Shown here: piece by piece, positions 8,889 through 17,504 of the stretch | Layout of the letters: the number at the start of each line of letters is the position of its first letter | Position numbering within the stretch: position 1 is the first letter of the stretch | Source: Polyangiaceae bacterium | GTDB lineage: Bacteria; Myxococcota_A; Polyangia; Polyangiales; Polyangiaceae | Assembly: GCA_025937835.1 (NCBI GenBank) | Contig: JAICQO010000014.1 | Location: 33,530-97,529, forward strand | Reading direction: 5' to 3' | Length of the DNA: 64,000 bases | Position numbers and translations under genes: made by a program | The notes under the pieces: model-generated | What the model was told of the DNA's origin: nothing | Database searches by the model: none | What the model saw: only the letters and a program-made list of their open reading frames with translations

Positions 8889-10520
8889 ATGGCTTACTCA
8901 TCGGCTTTTGGGCAGCGCATCGCTGCGATGTTGGTCTTGGTTGCTCCGCTCGGGCTCGTGAACTGCGGCGATGACGACGGAGACTCGACTCCGCCGCCCG
9001 CGACCGGCGGCGTGACGGGTTCGGGCGGCGCCGGCACTGGCGGCACCGCGACGGGCGGCAAGGCCACGGCGGGCCAGCCGGGTACGGGTGGCAAGAGCAC
9101 GGGGGGCGCTTCGTCCGGAGGCAACGCCGGCATGGCCGGTAGCCCGACGGGCGGCAAGGCCGGCGGCGAAGGCGGCGGCGGCGGTGAAGCGGGCGGCTCC
9201 GAAGACATTGGCGGCGCGGGCGGCAGCGGCGGTAGCGGCGGCAGCGGCGGTAGCGGCGGCAGCGAAGATGCGGATGCGGGCGGCGGCGGTGAAGCCCCGG
9301 TCGAGGACGATGTCTTGAACTCGATCCTGATCGGCACGTTCGCGGCGCTGCCCGACTACGAAGAGCTCGACATCACCGGCCAAGCGCTGCTGGTGCGCAC
9401 CGAAGACCAGACGCGGGTCTCCGTTCAGGTGGTCGGGCTCGACGCCGAGACCGAGTACCCGGTTCACGTGCACAACCTGCCTTGTGAGTTCTTGGCGGGC
9501 AGCCACTACAAGATCGACACCACCAACGCCGACACCGAGGAAGAGAACGAGGTGTGGCCGATGTTCGAGACCGACGAAGACGGCGTCGGTTTCGCCGAAG
9601 TGGTCGTCGATCACTTGCTGCGTGGCGATGCGATGTCGGTGGTCGTTCACGAGCCGACCGACTCCGGAACCCCGCCGAAGATGGCCTGCGCCGATCTCGC
9701 GATCGCCGAGGCCGCAGAGTTGTCCGCGACGGGCACGTTCGACAGCTTCGCCGCGGCGACCGATCAGGACGAGGCGATCGAGGGCACGATCGAGGTCGAA
9801 CGCGACGCCTCGGGCACGCTGGTAAGCTACGAGATCAGCGGCCTCGACGCAGAAGAAGAGTACATGGCCCACGTCCACGCCTTGCCCTGCGACGAGGCGG
9901 ACGCTGGCGGTCACTACAAGCTCGACCCGAGCGAGGCTTCCACGGTGGAAGAGAACGAGCTGTGGCTCGAGCTCGGCTCCACCGCCGACGGCGAGTCGAG
10001 CGACAGCATCGAATCCGACCACAAAGCCCGGCTCGACGCGCAGTCCGTGGTCCTCCACCGCGTGGTCGACGACGACACGAGCCTCAAGGTGGCGTGCGCG
10101 CCGATCACCATCGAGAACTACCCCGACGTCCAGGTTCAGGGCGCGAGCATCTCGTTCGACGCTGCCGCAGACCGCGGGCTCACGGACATTCAGGCGCTCG
10201 GCTCGCTGCAGCGCTCGCTCACGGGTGAGACTCGAGTGCGCGTCAGCGCCGCGGGGCTGGACCCGAACGTGGAATACATGGTGCACGTGCACGCGCTGCC
10301 GTGCTCCACGAACGACGGCGGCGGTCACTACAAGATCGACCGCGAGGAGGCCGACACCGTGGAAGAGAACGAGCTCTGGCTATCGCTCGAGACCGACGCG
10401 GAGGGGATCGGCACCGTCGTCGAGACCTTCGAGCACACGGCCCGCGCCGATGCCCGCTCGATCGTGATCCACGACCCCGAGGACAGCGCGAAGCTCGCCT
10501 GCATCGATCTCGCTCCCTGA
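8889..10520 (+). CDS. Lipoprotein with three tandem Cu-only SOD-like domains
   Basis: 543 residues, ATG at 8889 with an AAGGAG ribosome site. The signal peptide ends LGLVNC (C26; a weak lipobox with Asn at -1). A Gly/Ser/Thr linker spans about 33-140. Three repeats follow (about 146-270, 275-406, 410-541), each shaped like a Cu,Zn superoxide dismutase. HVH at 193-195, 328-330 and 466-468, a GSHY/GGHY histidine at 206, 342 and 480, and a VxxH histidine at 254, 390 and 528 match the four copper ligands. Paired cysteines (199/267, 334/403, 472/538) match the SOD disulfide. The zinc-loop ligands are absent and the active-site Arg is Lys in all three repeats. Assignment is from motif order only. 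Confidence 0.7.
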   Translation: MAYSSAFGQRIAAMLVLVAPLGLVNCGDDDGDSTPPPATGGVTGSGGAGTGGTATGGKATAGQPGTGGKSTGGASSGGNAGMAGSPTGGKAGGEGGGGGEAGGSEDIGGAGGSGGSGGSGGSGGSEDADAGGGGEAPVEDDVLNSILIGTFAALPDYEELDITGQALLVRTEDQTRVSVQVVGLDAETEYPVHVHNLPCEFLAGSHYKIDTTNADTEEENEVWPMFETDEDGVGFAEVVVDHLLRGDAMSVVVHEPTDSGTPPKMACADLAIAEAAELSATGTFDSFAAATDQDEAIEGTIEVERDASGTLVSYEISGLDAEEEYMAHVHALPCDEADAGGHYKLDPSEASTVEENELWLELGSTADGESSDSIESDHKARLDAQSVVLHRVVDDDTSLKVACAPITIENYPDVQVQGASISFDAAADRGLTDIQALGSLQRSLTGETRVRVSAAGLDPNVEYMVHVHALPCSTNDGGGHYKIDREEADTVEENELWLSLETDAEGIGTVVETFEHTARADARSIVIHDPEDSAKLACIDLAP

Positions 10521-10535
10521 CGCGAGGCGGGTTCT

Positions 10536-10565
10536 GCGGCGCCGGTGGAGAGCTACCGGCGCCGC
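10536..10565. terminator. Bidirectional terminator-like hairpin
   Basis: A perfect 10-bp inverted repeat (GCGGCGCCGG / CCGGCGCCGC) with a 10-nt loop lies between two convergent stop codons. It lacks a U tract, as is common in very GC-rich genomes. Confidence 0.5.
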
Positions 10566-10578
10566 GTTGCGCTCGGGG

Positions 10579-11970
10579 CTAAGGCCCGCCCGAGACGGGC
10601 CAGTCATCCTCGTCCCAGGCAAGCTCGGACACCCGGAGCACGGGGTCGCCGCGGTTGTCGGCGTCGTAAGCGTGGTAGGCGTTGTAGGCGCCGTCTTCGG
10701 TGAACAAGACGGCGTTGTGTCCGGGCCCGCGAAAGCGCGTGCCGCCCTGGAGGACCAGGCTGCCGCCGCCGTTCAGGAGCTGTTTGCCGTCGCGATCGAC
10801 GTAGGGTCCGGTCACGGATGCAGAGCGTCCGACGCGCAAATTGTAGGTGCTGTCCGCGCCCTTGCAGCAGGCGTCCCACGACGTGAACAGGTAGTAGTAG
10901 CCGCAGCGGCGCACGATCGTCGGCGCTTCGAGCGCCCCGCTGTTGCTCGGCCGCGCCGCGATCGTCTGCACCTCGGTGCCGGCTCGCGCACCCGAAGCGT
11001 CGAGCTCGATCAGCTGGATTCCGCCCCAGAAGCTGCCGAACGACAGCCAGGCTTTGCCGGATTGGTCGACGATCGCGTTCGGGTCGATGGCGTTCCAGTT
11101 GTCGGGTCGTGAGCCCGAGTCGCAGCTCCGGTTCTGGTTCGAGCAGATCACGGCGCCTTCATCGCTCCAGCTCCCGCTGTCGAGCGCCGCACGCGTCAGG
11201 TGACCGATGCACGAGACGTTGCAGCCGAAGGTCGATGCCGAATAGTAGAGATGATACTTGCCGCCGAAGAACGAGATGTCGGGCGCCCAGAGGTTCATCA
11301 CGCCGGGCACGCGCTCGGCGAGCCACTTCGGCCGCGTCGCAGCGGTGAAGACCTCGGGAGCAGCCTGCCACGAGCGCAGGTCCTTCGACGTCTTCGCGCC
11401 GAGCTGATCTCCGGTGCTGAACAGGTAGTACTGGCCGTGGGCGGCGATCAGCGTCGGGTCGTGCGTGCCGAGGTTGCCGGTGAGCGACAAGGCTTGGGGT
11501 GGGTCTGCCGGGTCGAGCTTGGCGATCGAACAGCGGTCGTCGTCTGGGGCTCCGCCCTGGTTGCCGGCGCCGCCGCTGCCGCCGGTTCCGCCCGATGCCG
11601 GCGCCCCGCCGTTTCCTCCCGCTGCCGCGCCGCCCGTCGCTCGACCGCCCGTCGCTGCGCCACCGACGGCGAGCGTGCCACCGGTGGAGGCGCCGCCCGG
11701 CGAGCCTCCGCTCGGTGCGCCGCCCGTTTGCGGCGTGCCGGCGCTGCCACCCGAGGGCGTGGGGCTCGGTGCTGCGCCGCCCGTCGCAGCGCGAGCTCCG
11801 CCGGTGGTCGCCGCCATGCCGCCGCTGGCCGGCGCGACGCCGCCGCTCGCGGACATGCCGCCCGTGGGTGCGGCGGGCGCCTGATTCGCGTCCTCCGAAT
11901 GGGGCGCGCAGTAGAGCAGCGCGCAGCCGCTCAGGCTCACGAACCAGGGCGTTACGCTTCGAGGGGACAC
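10579..11970 (-). CDS. GH43 arabinanase-like lipoprotein
   Basis: 463 residues. GTG start at 11970 with a GAGGACG ribosome site. The signal peptide ends ALLYC (C21), so it is probably a lipoprotein. Residues 33-142 are a GG-rich linker. The catalytic part is a five-bladed GH43 fold: THDPTLI (D171, predicted base), LWAPDISFFGGKYHLYYS, NAIDPN (D296, pKa-modulating Asp) and LEAPTIV (E348, predicted acid), then RGPGHNAV. The motif set best matches endo-1,5-alpha-L-arabinanases. Tethered outside the cell it would cut arabinan side chains of pectin. Linker style matches the GH11 lipoprotein at 60175-61284. Confidence 0.85.
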   Translation of the reverse strand: MSPRSVTPWFVSLSGCALLYCAPHSEDANQAPAAPTGGMSASGGVAPASGGMAATTGGARAATGGAAPSPTPSGGSAGTPQTGGAPSGGSPGGASTGGTLAVGGAATGGRATGGAAAGGNGGAPASGGTGGSGGAGNQGGAPDDDRCSIAKLDPADPPQALSLTGNLGTHDPTLIAAHGQYYLFSTGDQLGAKTSKDLRSWQAAPEVFTAATRPKWLAERVPGVMNLWAPDISFFGGKYHLYYSASTFGCNVSCIGHLTRAALDSGSWSDEGAVICSNQNRSCDSGSRPDNWNAIDPNAIVDQSGKAWLSFGSFWGGIQLIELDASGARAGTEVQTIAARPSNSGALEAPTIVRRCGYYYLFTSWDACCKGADSTYNLRVGRSASVTGPYVDRDGKQLLNGGGSLVLQGGTRFRGPGHNAVLFTEDGAYNAYHAYDADNRGDPVLRVSELAWDEDDWPVSGGP

Positions 11971-12038
11971 CGTCCTCGTTATGCACCGGAACGCCCGCCG
12001 GATCTCACGCCGTAGCGAACCGATAGTAAATTACCTTT

Positions 12039-12446
12039 TTAATCGCAGCCGATCGGCGACGTGCTCAAGACCAGGTCGTCCAACCAGATGTCGGCGGTGG
12101 AGCTGCTGAAGCTGTGCCAACCGAGGATCACCTCGACGAACTTACCGTTCAACCAGGTATCGGGCATGGTGCCGTTCTGCCACTGGTTGCCCGCGGTCAC
12201 CGAGTGGACCTCCGTGCCGTTGTGCCAGGCGTGGAGCTCGTTCGGCGTCTTGTCGCCGATGAAGGCTGATTCCGCCCGTGACCGCCGCACCGCCGCCCGT
12301 GCTCGTGCCACCCGTGACTACGGGCGAACCGCCCGTCCCTCCCGGGGCTCGGAAGGAGTGTCCTCACTGCTGCACGCGAAGGACAGCGCGACGGCAGAGC
12401 CAAGGCCGAACGACAAACGACGGAGCGAAGTTCGCAGCGTGTGCAC
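12039..12446 (-). pseudogene. Decayed Gly-linker lipoprotein (frameshifted and deleted)
   Basis: Three pieces of one lipoprotein lie in three frames. From a GTG at 12446 the frame encodes a good signal peptide (HTLRTSLRRLSFGLGS then LSFAC) but stops after about 40 codons. One base off, the DNA encodes a linker of the TGGTSTGGGAAVTGG type. Another shift later (about 12269) a third frame runs to the stop at 12039 and encodes about 75 residues (IGDKTPNELHAWHNG to DIWLDDLVLSTSPIGCD) that look like the end of a beta-sandwich domain. The rest of that domain is missing. It is probably a relative of the lipoprotein at 1-920, whose own C-terminus is outside the window. Confidence 0.5.
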
Positions 12447-12528
12447 GAGGCGCCGATCTTTGCATTTGAGCTGTGCGCTCACCAGCCGCCTTGCCGGCGC
12501 TGTTCGGCATCACAGCTACACGCAAAGG

Positions 12529-13662
12529 TTACACGGCATCCTGCGCGGGGGCGCGGCCCGACATCGGCACGCTGAGCTTGCCGCCGTTTTGCATGGCCAG
12601 CGTCAACACGGCTTTTTCGAAGAAGGCGCGCAAGAACGGCACCTCGTGCGGGGGGTTCGTGATGAGCCCCGCGGCTTCGATGGCCTTCATCGTCGCCACC
12701 ACCTCGAGCGCGCGCACCTCTCCGTGCGAGTTCAGCACGCCGAGCGCGCTGTCCTTCATCAACTTGAGCAGCCCCGTGCGCCGCTCGGGCGTGAAGTAGC
12801 GATCGGTCGCCCCGCGGATCGCCTCGGTCATCACCTGCGCGACCTTCTCCTGATCCTGGCTTCCCTCCGGGCCGAGCTCGGCGCCGAGGTTCGAGAGCAG
12901 CTCCGCGACGATGTTGCGATCCGGCAGCCAGGAGCGAAACTCCGGAAGCTGGTGGAGCAACGCCGACTTCTTGGCGAGCTCCGCCGCGTCTTCGTCGGCG
13001 AGTTCGAGGCCTTCGACGTCGAACGGATGCGGCTCGGGCGCCTCCGGTGCCGGCTCGAGCAGCGCTTCGGCGCTCATCATCGACAGCGGCTCGGGCAGCT
13101 TCAGCTCGGTCAGCCGCTTTCGCTCTTCGAGGATCCGCTGCCGCGCGTAGCCCGGCGAGATCGACACCGGCTCGAGCCCCAAGGAGCCCGCGCGCCGCAG
13201 CGCCTCTTTGAGCTTGCTGCCGCTCAGCTCGCCGACGGAAACCTCTTCGATGCCGAAGCCGCTCCGCAGGTAGAAGAAGCCGCTGTGAGCCCGCGAGGTC
13301 GTGGAGCGCGTGGACAGCACGATCAACACGATGCCGTTCGGATCCGGCGGGACGAGCCAGGCTTCGGTCACGGTCTCCGCGTCCCGGGCGAGCTTCGTCA
13401 CGCGCGGCGCCGCCTCGACCCGGATCCCGCGCGACCCGAGCACCTGGGCGCCGCGGCGGGCGGCCTTGCGCGCGGCACCGCTGCCGCGCTCGGCAACGAC
13501 CGCGACGGCTTGCGCGTTGCCCGCGCGAACCCAGGCCTCGACGAGCTCCTGGCTCTTGTCGCCCGCGCTCGTGATCGCGGCCAGCGCGTCGTCGGCTGCA
13601 GCATGGATCCAGGCGTCGTCGAGTTTCGAAGGAGCAAGCTTGCTGGGGTTGGCCATGGTCAT
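12529..13662 (-). CDS. Conserved-looking protein of unknown function
   Basis: 377 residues from the ATG at 13662 (a second ATG is at 13656); the open frame extends further upstream into ridA. No signal peptide, membrane helix or recognised domain. The N-terminal third is Ala-rich and helical with repeated ALAAITSAG/AVAVVAERG-like segments. The middle is mixed (GIVLIVLSTRSTTSRAHSGFFYL), and residues about 180-377 look helical. It sits 7 nt after ridA and is presumably co-transcribed with it. I do not recognise a family. Confidence 0.65.
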   Translation of the reverse strand: MTMANPSKLAPSKLDDAWIHAAADDALAAITSAGDKSQELVEAWVRAGNAQAVAVVAERGSGAARKAARRGAQVLGSRGIRVEAAPRVTKLARDAETVTEAWLVPPDPNGIVLIVLSTRSTTSRAHSGFFYLRSGFGIEEVSVGELSGSKLKEALRRAGSLGLEPVSISPGYARQRILEERKRLTELKLPEPLSMMSAEALLEPAPEAPEPHPFDVEGLELADEDAAELAKKSALLHQLPEFRSWLPDRNIVAELLSNLGAELGPEGSQDQEKVAQVMTEAIRGATDRYFTPERRTGLLKLMKDSALGVLNSHGEVRALEVVATMKAIEAAGLITNPPHEVPFLRAFFEKAVLTLAMQNGGKLSVPMSGRAPAQDAV

Positions 13663-13669
13663 TTCGTTC

Positions 13670-14053
13670 TCAGGGCAAGAGGGCGACGGCTTCGATTTCG
13701 ACGTGCGCTCCACGAGGCAGGGCAGCGACGGCCACGGTGGCACGCGCGGGAGGATCCATCGGAAAGTAGGTCTTGTAGGCGGCGTCGAAAGCCTTGAAAT
13801 CACCCATGTCGGTCAAGAAGACGGTGACCTTGACCACGTCGGCGAGCGTGGCGTGCGCGGCCTCGAGCACCAGCGTCAGGTTGTCGAGCGCTCGGCGTGT
13901 CTCCGGCTCGATGCCTCCCGTCACGAGCTCGCCGGTGGCGGGGTCGAGCGGGATCTGCCCCGACACGAACACGAATTTGTCGGCGCGCACCGCGCTCGAG
14001 TACGAGGCGACGGGTGTCGGCATGCGATCGGAGCGAATCACGTTCTTGGGCAT
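13670..14053 (-). CDS. ridA: RidA-family enamine/imine deaminase
   Basis: 127 residues, the usual RidA length. YSSAVRADKFVFVSGQIPLDPATGELV, QTRRALDN-like (PETRRALDNL), VVKVTVFLTDMGDFKAFDAAY and PARATVAVAALPRGAHVEIEAVA are the family blocks; the Arg of PARATV is the catalytic arginine that binds the carboxylate. RidA hydrolyses reactive 2-aminoacrylate-type enamines released by PLP enzymes. It lies between recR and an unknown gene, all on the minus strand. Confidence 0.9.
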   Translation of the reverse strand: MPKNVIRSDRMPTPVASYSSAVRADKFVFVSGQIPLDPATGELVTGGIEPETRRALDNLTLVLEAAHATLADVVKVTVFLTDMGDFKAFDAAYKTYFPMDPPARATVAVAALPRGAHVEIEAVALLP

Positions 14054-14080
14054 GGGGGCCTCACGTTTCGTGGCTGGGCT

Positions 14081-14689
14081 CTAACCCATCGAGCGCCGGC
14101 CGTCGATGGCTCGCCCGAGCGTGACCTGATCGGCGAACTCCAGGTCGCCGCCGTGGGGCACGCCGCTCGCGATCCGCGTCAGGCGCAGCGACTGAGCGGC
14201 GAGCTCCCGCGCGAGGAGCAGCGCGGTCGCCTCGCCGTCCACGGACGGCGGAGTGGCGAGGATCACCTCCGTCACGCCGTCCTCGCGGATGCGCTCGAAG
14301 AGCCGCGTCAGCGGCAGCTGATCGGGTCCGATCCCATCGAGCGGCGACAGCAGCCGCCCGAGCACGAAGTAGCGCCCGCGCATCGCGCCGCTGCGTTCGA
14401 TCGCGAGCAGATCCTGGATGCGGTGCACGATGCAGAGCAGCCGTGGATCTCGGCGGTTGTCGCGACAGATCGCGCACACGGCCTGGCCGTCGCTCACGTC
14501 CGCGAGGCTGCCGCAGCGCTCGCACGGCCTCACGTGGCTCGCGAGCGCGGCGAGCTCGTGACCGAGCTCCTCGGCGAACCCCGCCGCCTCGCCCGCGAAG
14601 AACAGCGCGAACCGCTGTGCGGTCTTTTCACCGACGCCCGGCAGCATCGCAAACAGCTCCACCACGCGTCGCAGGCGTTCGGGCAACAT
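14081..14689 (-). CDS. recR: Recombination mediator RecR
   Basis: 202 residues with the complete RecR plan: an N-terminal helix-hairpin-helix (LPGVGEKTAQRFALFF), a four-Cys zinc finger (CERCG at about residue 56 and CAIC at about 71) and a Toprim domain (LLCIV, then VTEVILATPPSVDGEATALLLA). The C-terminus carries LTRIASGVPHGGDLEFADQVTLGRAI. RecR loads RecA together with RecF/RecO at gaps. It follows dnaX on the same strand, but the usual ybaB/ebfC gene between them is absent. Confidence 0.95.
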   Translation of the reverse strand: MLPERLRRVVELFAMLPGVGEKTAQRFALFFAGEAAGFAEELGHELAALASHVRPCERCGSLADVSDGQAVCAICRDNRRDPRLLCIVHRIQDLLAIERSGAMRGRYFVLGRLLSPLDGIGPDQLPLTRLFERIREDGVTEVILATPPSVDGEATALLLARELAAQSLRLTRIASGVPHGGDLEFADQVTLGRAIDGRRSMG

Positions 14690-14752
14690 CGTCGAAGCCG
14701 GAGCGTTGTCCGAAGGGAGCCGCGGGGCAAGGGCCGAACCGCGCCGTGCGGC

Positions 14753-16534
14753 TCAGGAGGCGGAAGACAGCTTCAGATCGCGCACGCGGGCGGAGAAGAT
14801 TTCGACCGCCTCTTCCACGCGCGGGTGACGCCGGATGCGCTCGTAGGCCTCTTTTCGGCGCTGCTCGCGGGCTTCGGCCTCGAGCACGCTCAGCGTCTTG
14901 CGCCCCTTGGCGCGCTCCGAGTCGGGCTCGTGGGTGAGCCGCATCGGCATGCCGAGCAGCTCGGTCGAAAGCCGCTCGATCACCGCGTTGTTCTCCGGGG
15001 TGCCGACCAACGATCCGAAGACGCTCTCCGGCGGCCAGCCGAGCACGAGCCGGTTCGCTCCGAGCTCCACCAGCACGCCGTGCTCGAGCTTTGCGGCGAG
15101 CTCCGGGCGCTCGGCGGCGACGCGACCCACCAGGGCTCGAAAGACCTCGTCGAGATCCGGCGCCTCGACGGCGGCAGAGCGCGCCGACCCTGCGGGCCGC
15201 GCGCGCGCTTCTGGAGGCTCCTTGCGCTCGTCGCTCGGTTCCGGGCGGCGGCGCGGAGCGGCTTCGGGCTCGCGCGCCTGTCCCTGGAAGCCCGGGCGCG
15301 CTGGCGGCGCCGAGGGGGCCGGTCGAGCGCCCGCCGGCGGCCGCGGAGGCGGCGAGCCGAGCCGTCGCTCGAGCCGCGACAGCCGCTCGATCAACGCATC
15401 GACCGCGAGCAGCGGCGGCCGGCGCGAGAGCCGTACCAGGAGCATTTCGAGGGCCGAGCGCGGCTGCCCGCTGCGCACGACGCTGTCGTAGCCCTCGGCG
15501 AAGCCGTGGTGGAGCCGCAGCAGATCATCGGCGCTGGTCTGAGCCGCGAGCTCCGCGAGCTCCCGCGCTTCTTCCTCCGGGCGATCGATCAGCCGCGCCG
15601 AGTCCTTGGAGACCTTGGCCACCACCAGGTCGCGCAGCACGCTCAGCAGGTCGCGCGCGGCGTGGGAGAGATCGTGACCCTCGTTGGCGAGCTCGGCCAC
15701 GACCTCCAGACAGCGCTCGGCGTTGCCCGTCACGAGCGCACGCGCCGCCTCTTGCAGCACCCGGTGGCTGGCCACGCCCAGCACACGCGCCACGTCGTCG
15801 CCGCGGAGCTCCGTGCCGCCCCAGGCGATGACCTGGTCGAGCAGGCTCATCGCGTCTCGCATGCTGCCCGCGGCCTCGCGCGACAGGATCGAGATCGCGG
15901 CCTCGTCCGCGGCGATTTTTTCCTGCTCGAGCACGTAGCGCAGCCGGGCGGCGATCTGCTGCGCGGCGATCAGCTTGAAATCGAAGCGCTGCACGCGCGA
16001 CAAGATCGTGATCGGGACCTTGTGCACCTCGGTCGTGGCGAAGATGAACTTGACGTGAGGCGGCGGCTCTTCGAGCGTCTTCAGGAACGCGTTCCAGGCG
16101 TTCTGCGAGAGCATGTGGACCTCGTCCACGATGAAGAGCTTGTAGCGGTCGCGCGCGGGCCGGTAAAAAATGCCGTCCTGCAGCTTCCGGACCTCGTCCA
16201 CGCCGTTGTAGCTCGCGCCGTCGATCTCGCGCACGTCCACGTCGTTGCCCTGGGCGATCTCGAGGCAGGCGGGGCATTTCAGGCACGGCGTGGCGGTGGG
16301 CCCTGGATCGGTCCCCGGCGGCGTCGTGGCCGGATCACCCATGCAGTTCAGCGCCTTGGCAAGGATCCTCGCGCTAGTAGTTTTTCCGACGCCGCGGACA
16401 CCGGTGAACAGGAAGGCATGCGCGACGCGGCCCTGCGCGATCGCGTTCCCGAGCGTGCGCGCGACGTGGTCTTGCCCCACCAAATCCTCGAACCGCATCG
16501 GGCGCCACTTGCGCGCGAGGACCAGGTAGCTCAT
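14753..16534 (-). CDS. dnaX: DNA polymerase III subunit gamma/tau
   Basis: 593 residues from the ATG at 16534 (MSYLVLARKWRP, the standard DnaX start); the longer open frame upstream collides with the divergent lipoprotein gene. The AAA+ clamp-loader core is complete: Walker A FTGVRGVGKTTS, a zinc module (CxxCPAC, with an extended first loop), Walker B DEVHML, the SRC-like element ILSRVQRFDF, and the sensor region. Residues about 370-470 are a Pro/Arg/Ala-rich linker before the tau-specific C-terminal domain. recR lies 63 nt downstream. Confidence 0.93.
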   Translation of the reverse strand: MSYLVLARKWRPMRFEDLVGQDHVARTLGNAIAQGRVAHAFLFTGVRGVGKTTSARILAKALNCMGDPATTPPGTDPGPTATPCLKCPACLEIAQGNDVDVREIDGASYNGVDEVRKLQDGIFYRPARDRYKLFIVDEVHMLSQNAWNAFLKTLEEPPPHVKFIFATTEVHKVPITILSRVQRFDFKLIAAQQIAARLRYVLEQEKIAADEAAISILSREAAGSMRDAMSLLDQVIAWGGTELRGDDVARVLGVASHRVLQEAARALVTGNAERCLEVVAELANEGHDLSHAARDLLSVLRDLVVAKVSKDSARLIDRPEEEARELAELAAQTSADDLLRLHHGFAEGYDSVVRSGQPRSALEMLLVRLSRRPPLLAVDALIERLSRLERRLGSPPPRPPAGARPAPSAPPARPGFQGQAREPEAAPRRRPEPSDERKEPPEARARPAGSARSAAVEAPDLDEVFRALVGRVAAERPELAAKLEHGVLVELGANRLVLGWPPESVFGSLVGTPENNAVIERLSTELLGMPMRLTHEPDSERAKGRKTLSVLEAEAREQRRKEAYERIRRHPRVEEAVEIFSARVRDLKLSSAS

Positions 16535-16611
16535 CGAGTCGCGAGGCGTAGCAGATCGAGACCAGTGCCGAAAGCCCGGCCGCTCTTGTCGCCAAGTTCG
16601 TGGGCTTACGC

Positions 16612-16617
16612 TAGGCT
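16612..16617 (+). promoter_or_regulatory. Candidate -10 hexamer (TAGGCT)
   Basis: TAGGCT lies 14 nt before the TTG start at 16632, in a context (TAGGCTCGGCCCC) nearly identical to that before the ferredoxin gene at 20335. Confidence 0.4.
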
Positions 16618-16631
16618 CGGCCCCGGAAATC

Positions 16632-17504
16632 TTGTCATTCGGACTCGAGGCTACGACGCGGCTCGCGACTGCGACGGCCGCTGTCTCGGTACTTTCGCTC
16701 GTCGTCGGGTGTGGTGGCCGCGCGCCGAAGAGCGCGCTCGCCGTGCCCGCCGGGCAGCCCTCGGCTGCGGCGAGCGAACGCGCGCCGGCCACAGCGGGTG
16801 TGTCCGCGTCCAGGGCGCAGCTCGCGGGCAGCATCCGCCTCGAGCGTGAAGCGCGCGCCGCGATGCCAGGGCCGCGCCCGCGACTCGAATTTCTGTCGCC
16901 CACCTTCGGCGAAATCCTGCCGGAGCTGGCGGTGCGAAAGCAGGAAGTCAGCGTGCAGGTCGTGCCGGCGCTGGCGGCGGGTCAAACGCTCGCGGTCTCT
17001 CTCGACGGCGGGCGCAGGCGGGCGATCGAGCCGAGCGCGCCGCTCGTGCTCGGCGACCTGCTCCCCGAAGATCGGCCGCTCGCGCCGGGCGCGCATTCGC
17101 TGTTGTTGGTCGTGCTCGATGCCGCGGGCGCCGAGGCGTTCGGCGGCGCGGCGCGCAACGACCAGGTGTTTGCGCTGGTCGACTTTTTCGTGGGGGCGCG
17201 CGACCGCACGCTGCCGCCGCCCGATGCGTCGCGCTTGTTCTGCCTCGCGCCGGTGGGGACTCATCACGGCGCCGAAAGCGACAGGCCGCTGCTCGAGCTG
17301 TTCGCGGTCGGCGCTGTCGGCCGTGAGATCCCGCTGCGGATCGAGGCCGGGAGATTCGTGTTCGAGGCGCTCGTGGACCCGCGCGGCCGCTATCGCGTGA
17401 GCGGCTTGCCCGCCGGGGACGCGCGCGTCGTCGCGGGTGCCGACGGCGGTCCGCGCGCGGAGTGTGTGTTCACGCTGAACCCCGAGCGGCAGGGGGGATC
17501 GTGA
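16632..17504 (+). CDS. Predicted lipoprotein of unknown function
   Basis: 290 residues, most likely starting at the TTG at 16632. The signal peptide has a hydrophobic core and a clear lipobox (VVGC, C27). An Ala/Ser-rich spacer (about 30-80) leads to a beta-rich domain with repeated 'LEFLSPTFGEILPELAVRKQEVSVQVVPAL' style strands, and a C-terminal carboxypeptidase-regulatory-like segment (RFVFEALVDPRGRYRVSGLPAGD). The last codons overlap the histidine kinase start as GTGA, so it may be an accessory or sensor for that kinase (inference from position only). Confidence 0.7.
   Translation: MSFGLEATTRLATATAAVSVLSLVVGCGGRAPKSALAVPAGQPSAAASERAPATAGVSASRAQLAGSIRLEREARAAMPGPRPRLEFLSPTFGEILPELAVRKQEVSVQVVPALAAGQTLAVSLDGGRRRAIEPSAPLVLGDLLPEDRPLAPGAHSLLLVVLDAAGAEAFGGAARNDQVFALVDFFVGARDRTLPPPDASRLFCLAPVGTHHGAESDRPLLELFAVGAVGREIPLRIEAGRFVFEALVDPRGRYRVSGLPAGDARVVAGADGGPRAECVFTLNPERQGGS

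Noticed and set aside
15914..15924. Run of six A (minus strand) in dnaX as a frameshift site for gamma
   Set aside because: The shifted frame has no early stop, and there is no clear slippery heptamer with a downstream structure.
13301..16849. 1182-residue plus-strand ORF
   Set aside because: Antisense to dnaX, recR and ridA, all with clear motifs; GC-rich DNA leaves long false frames.
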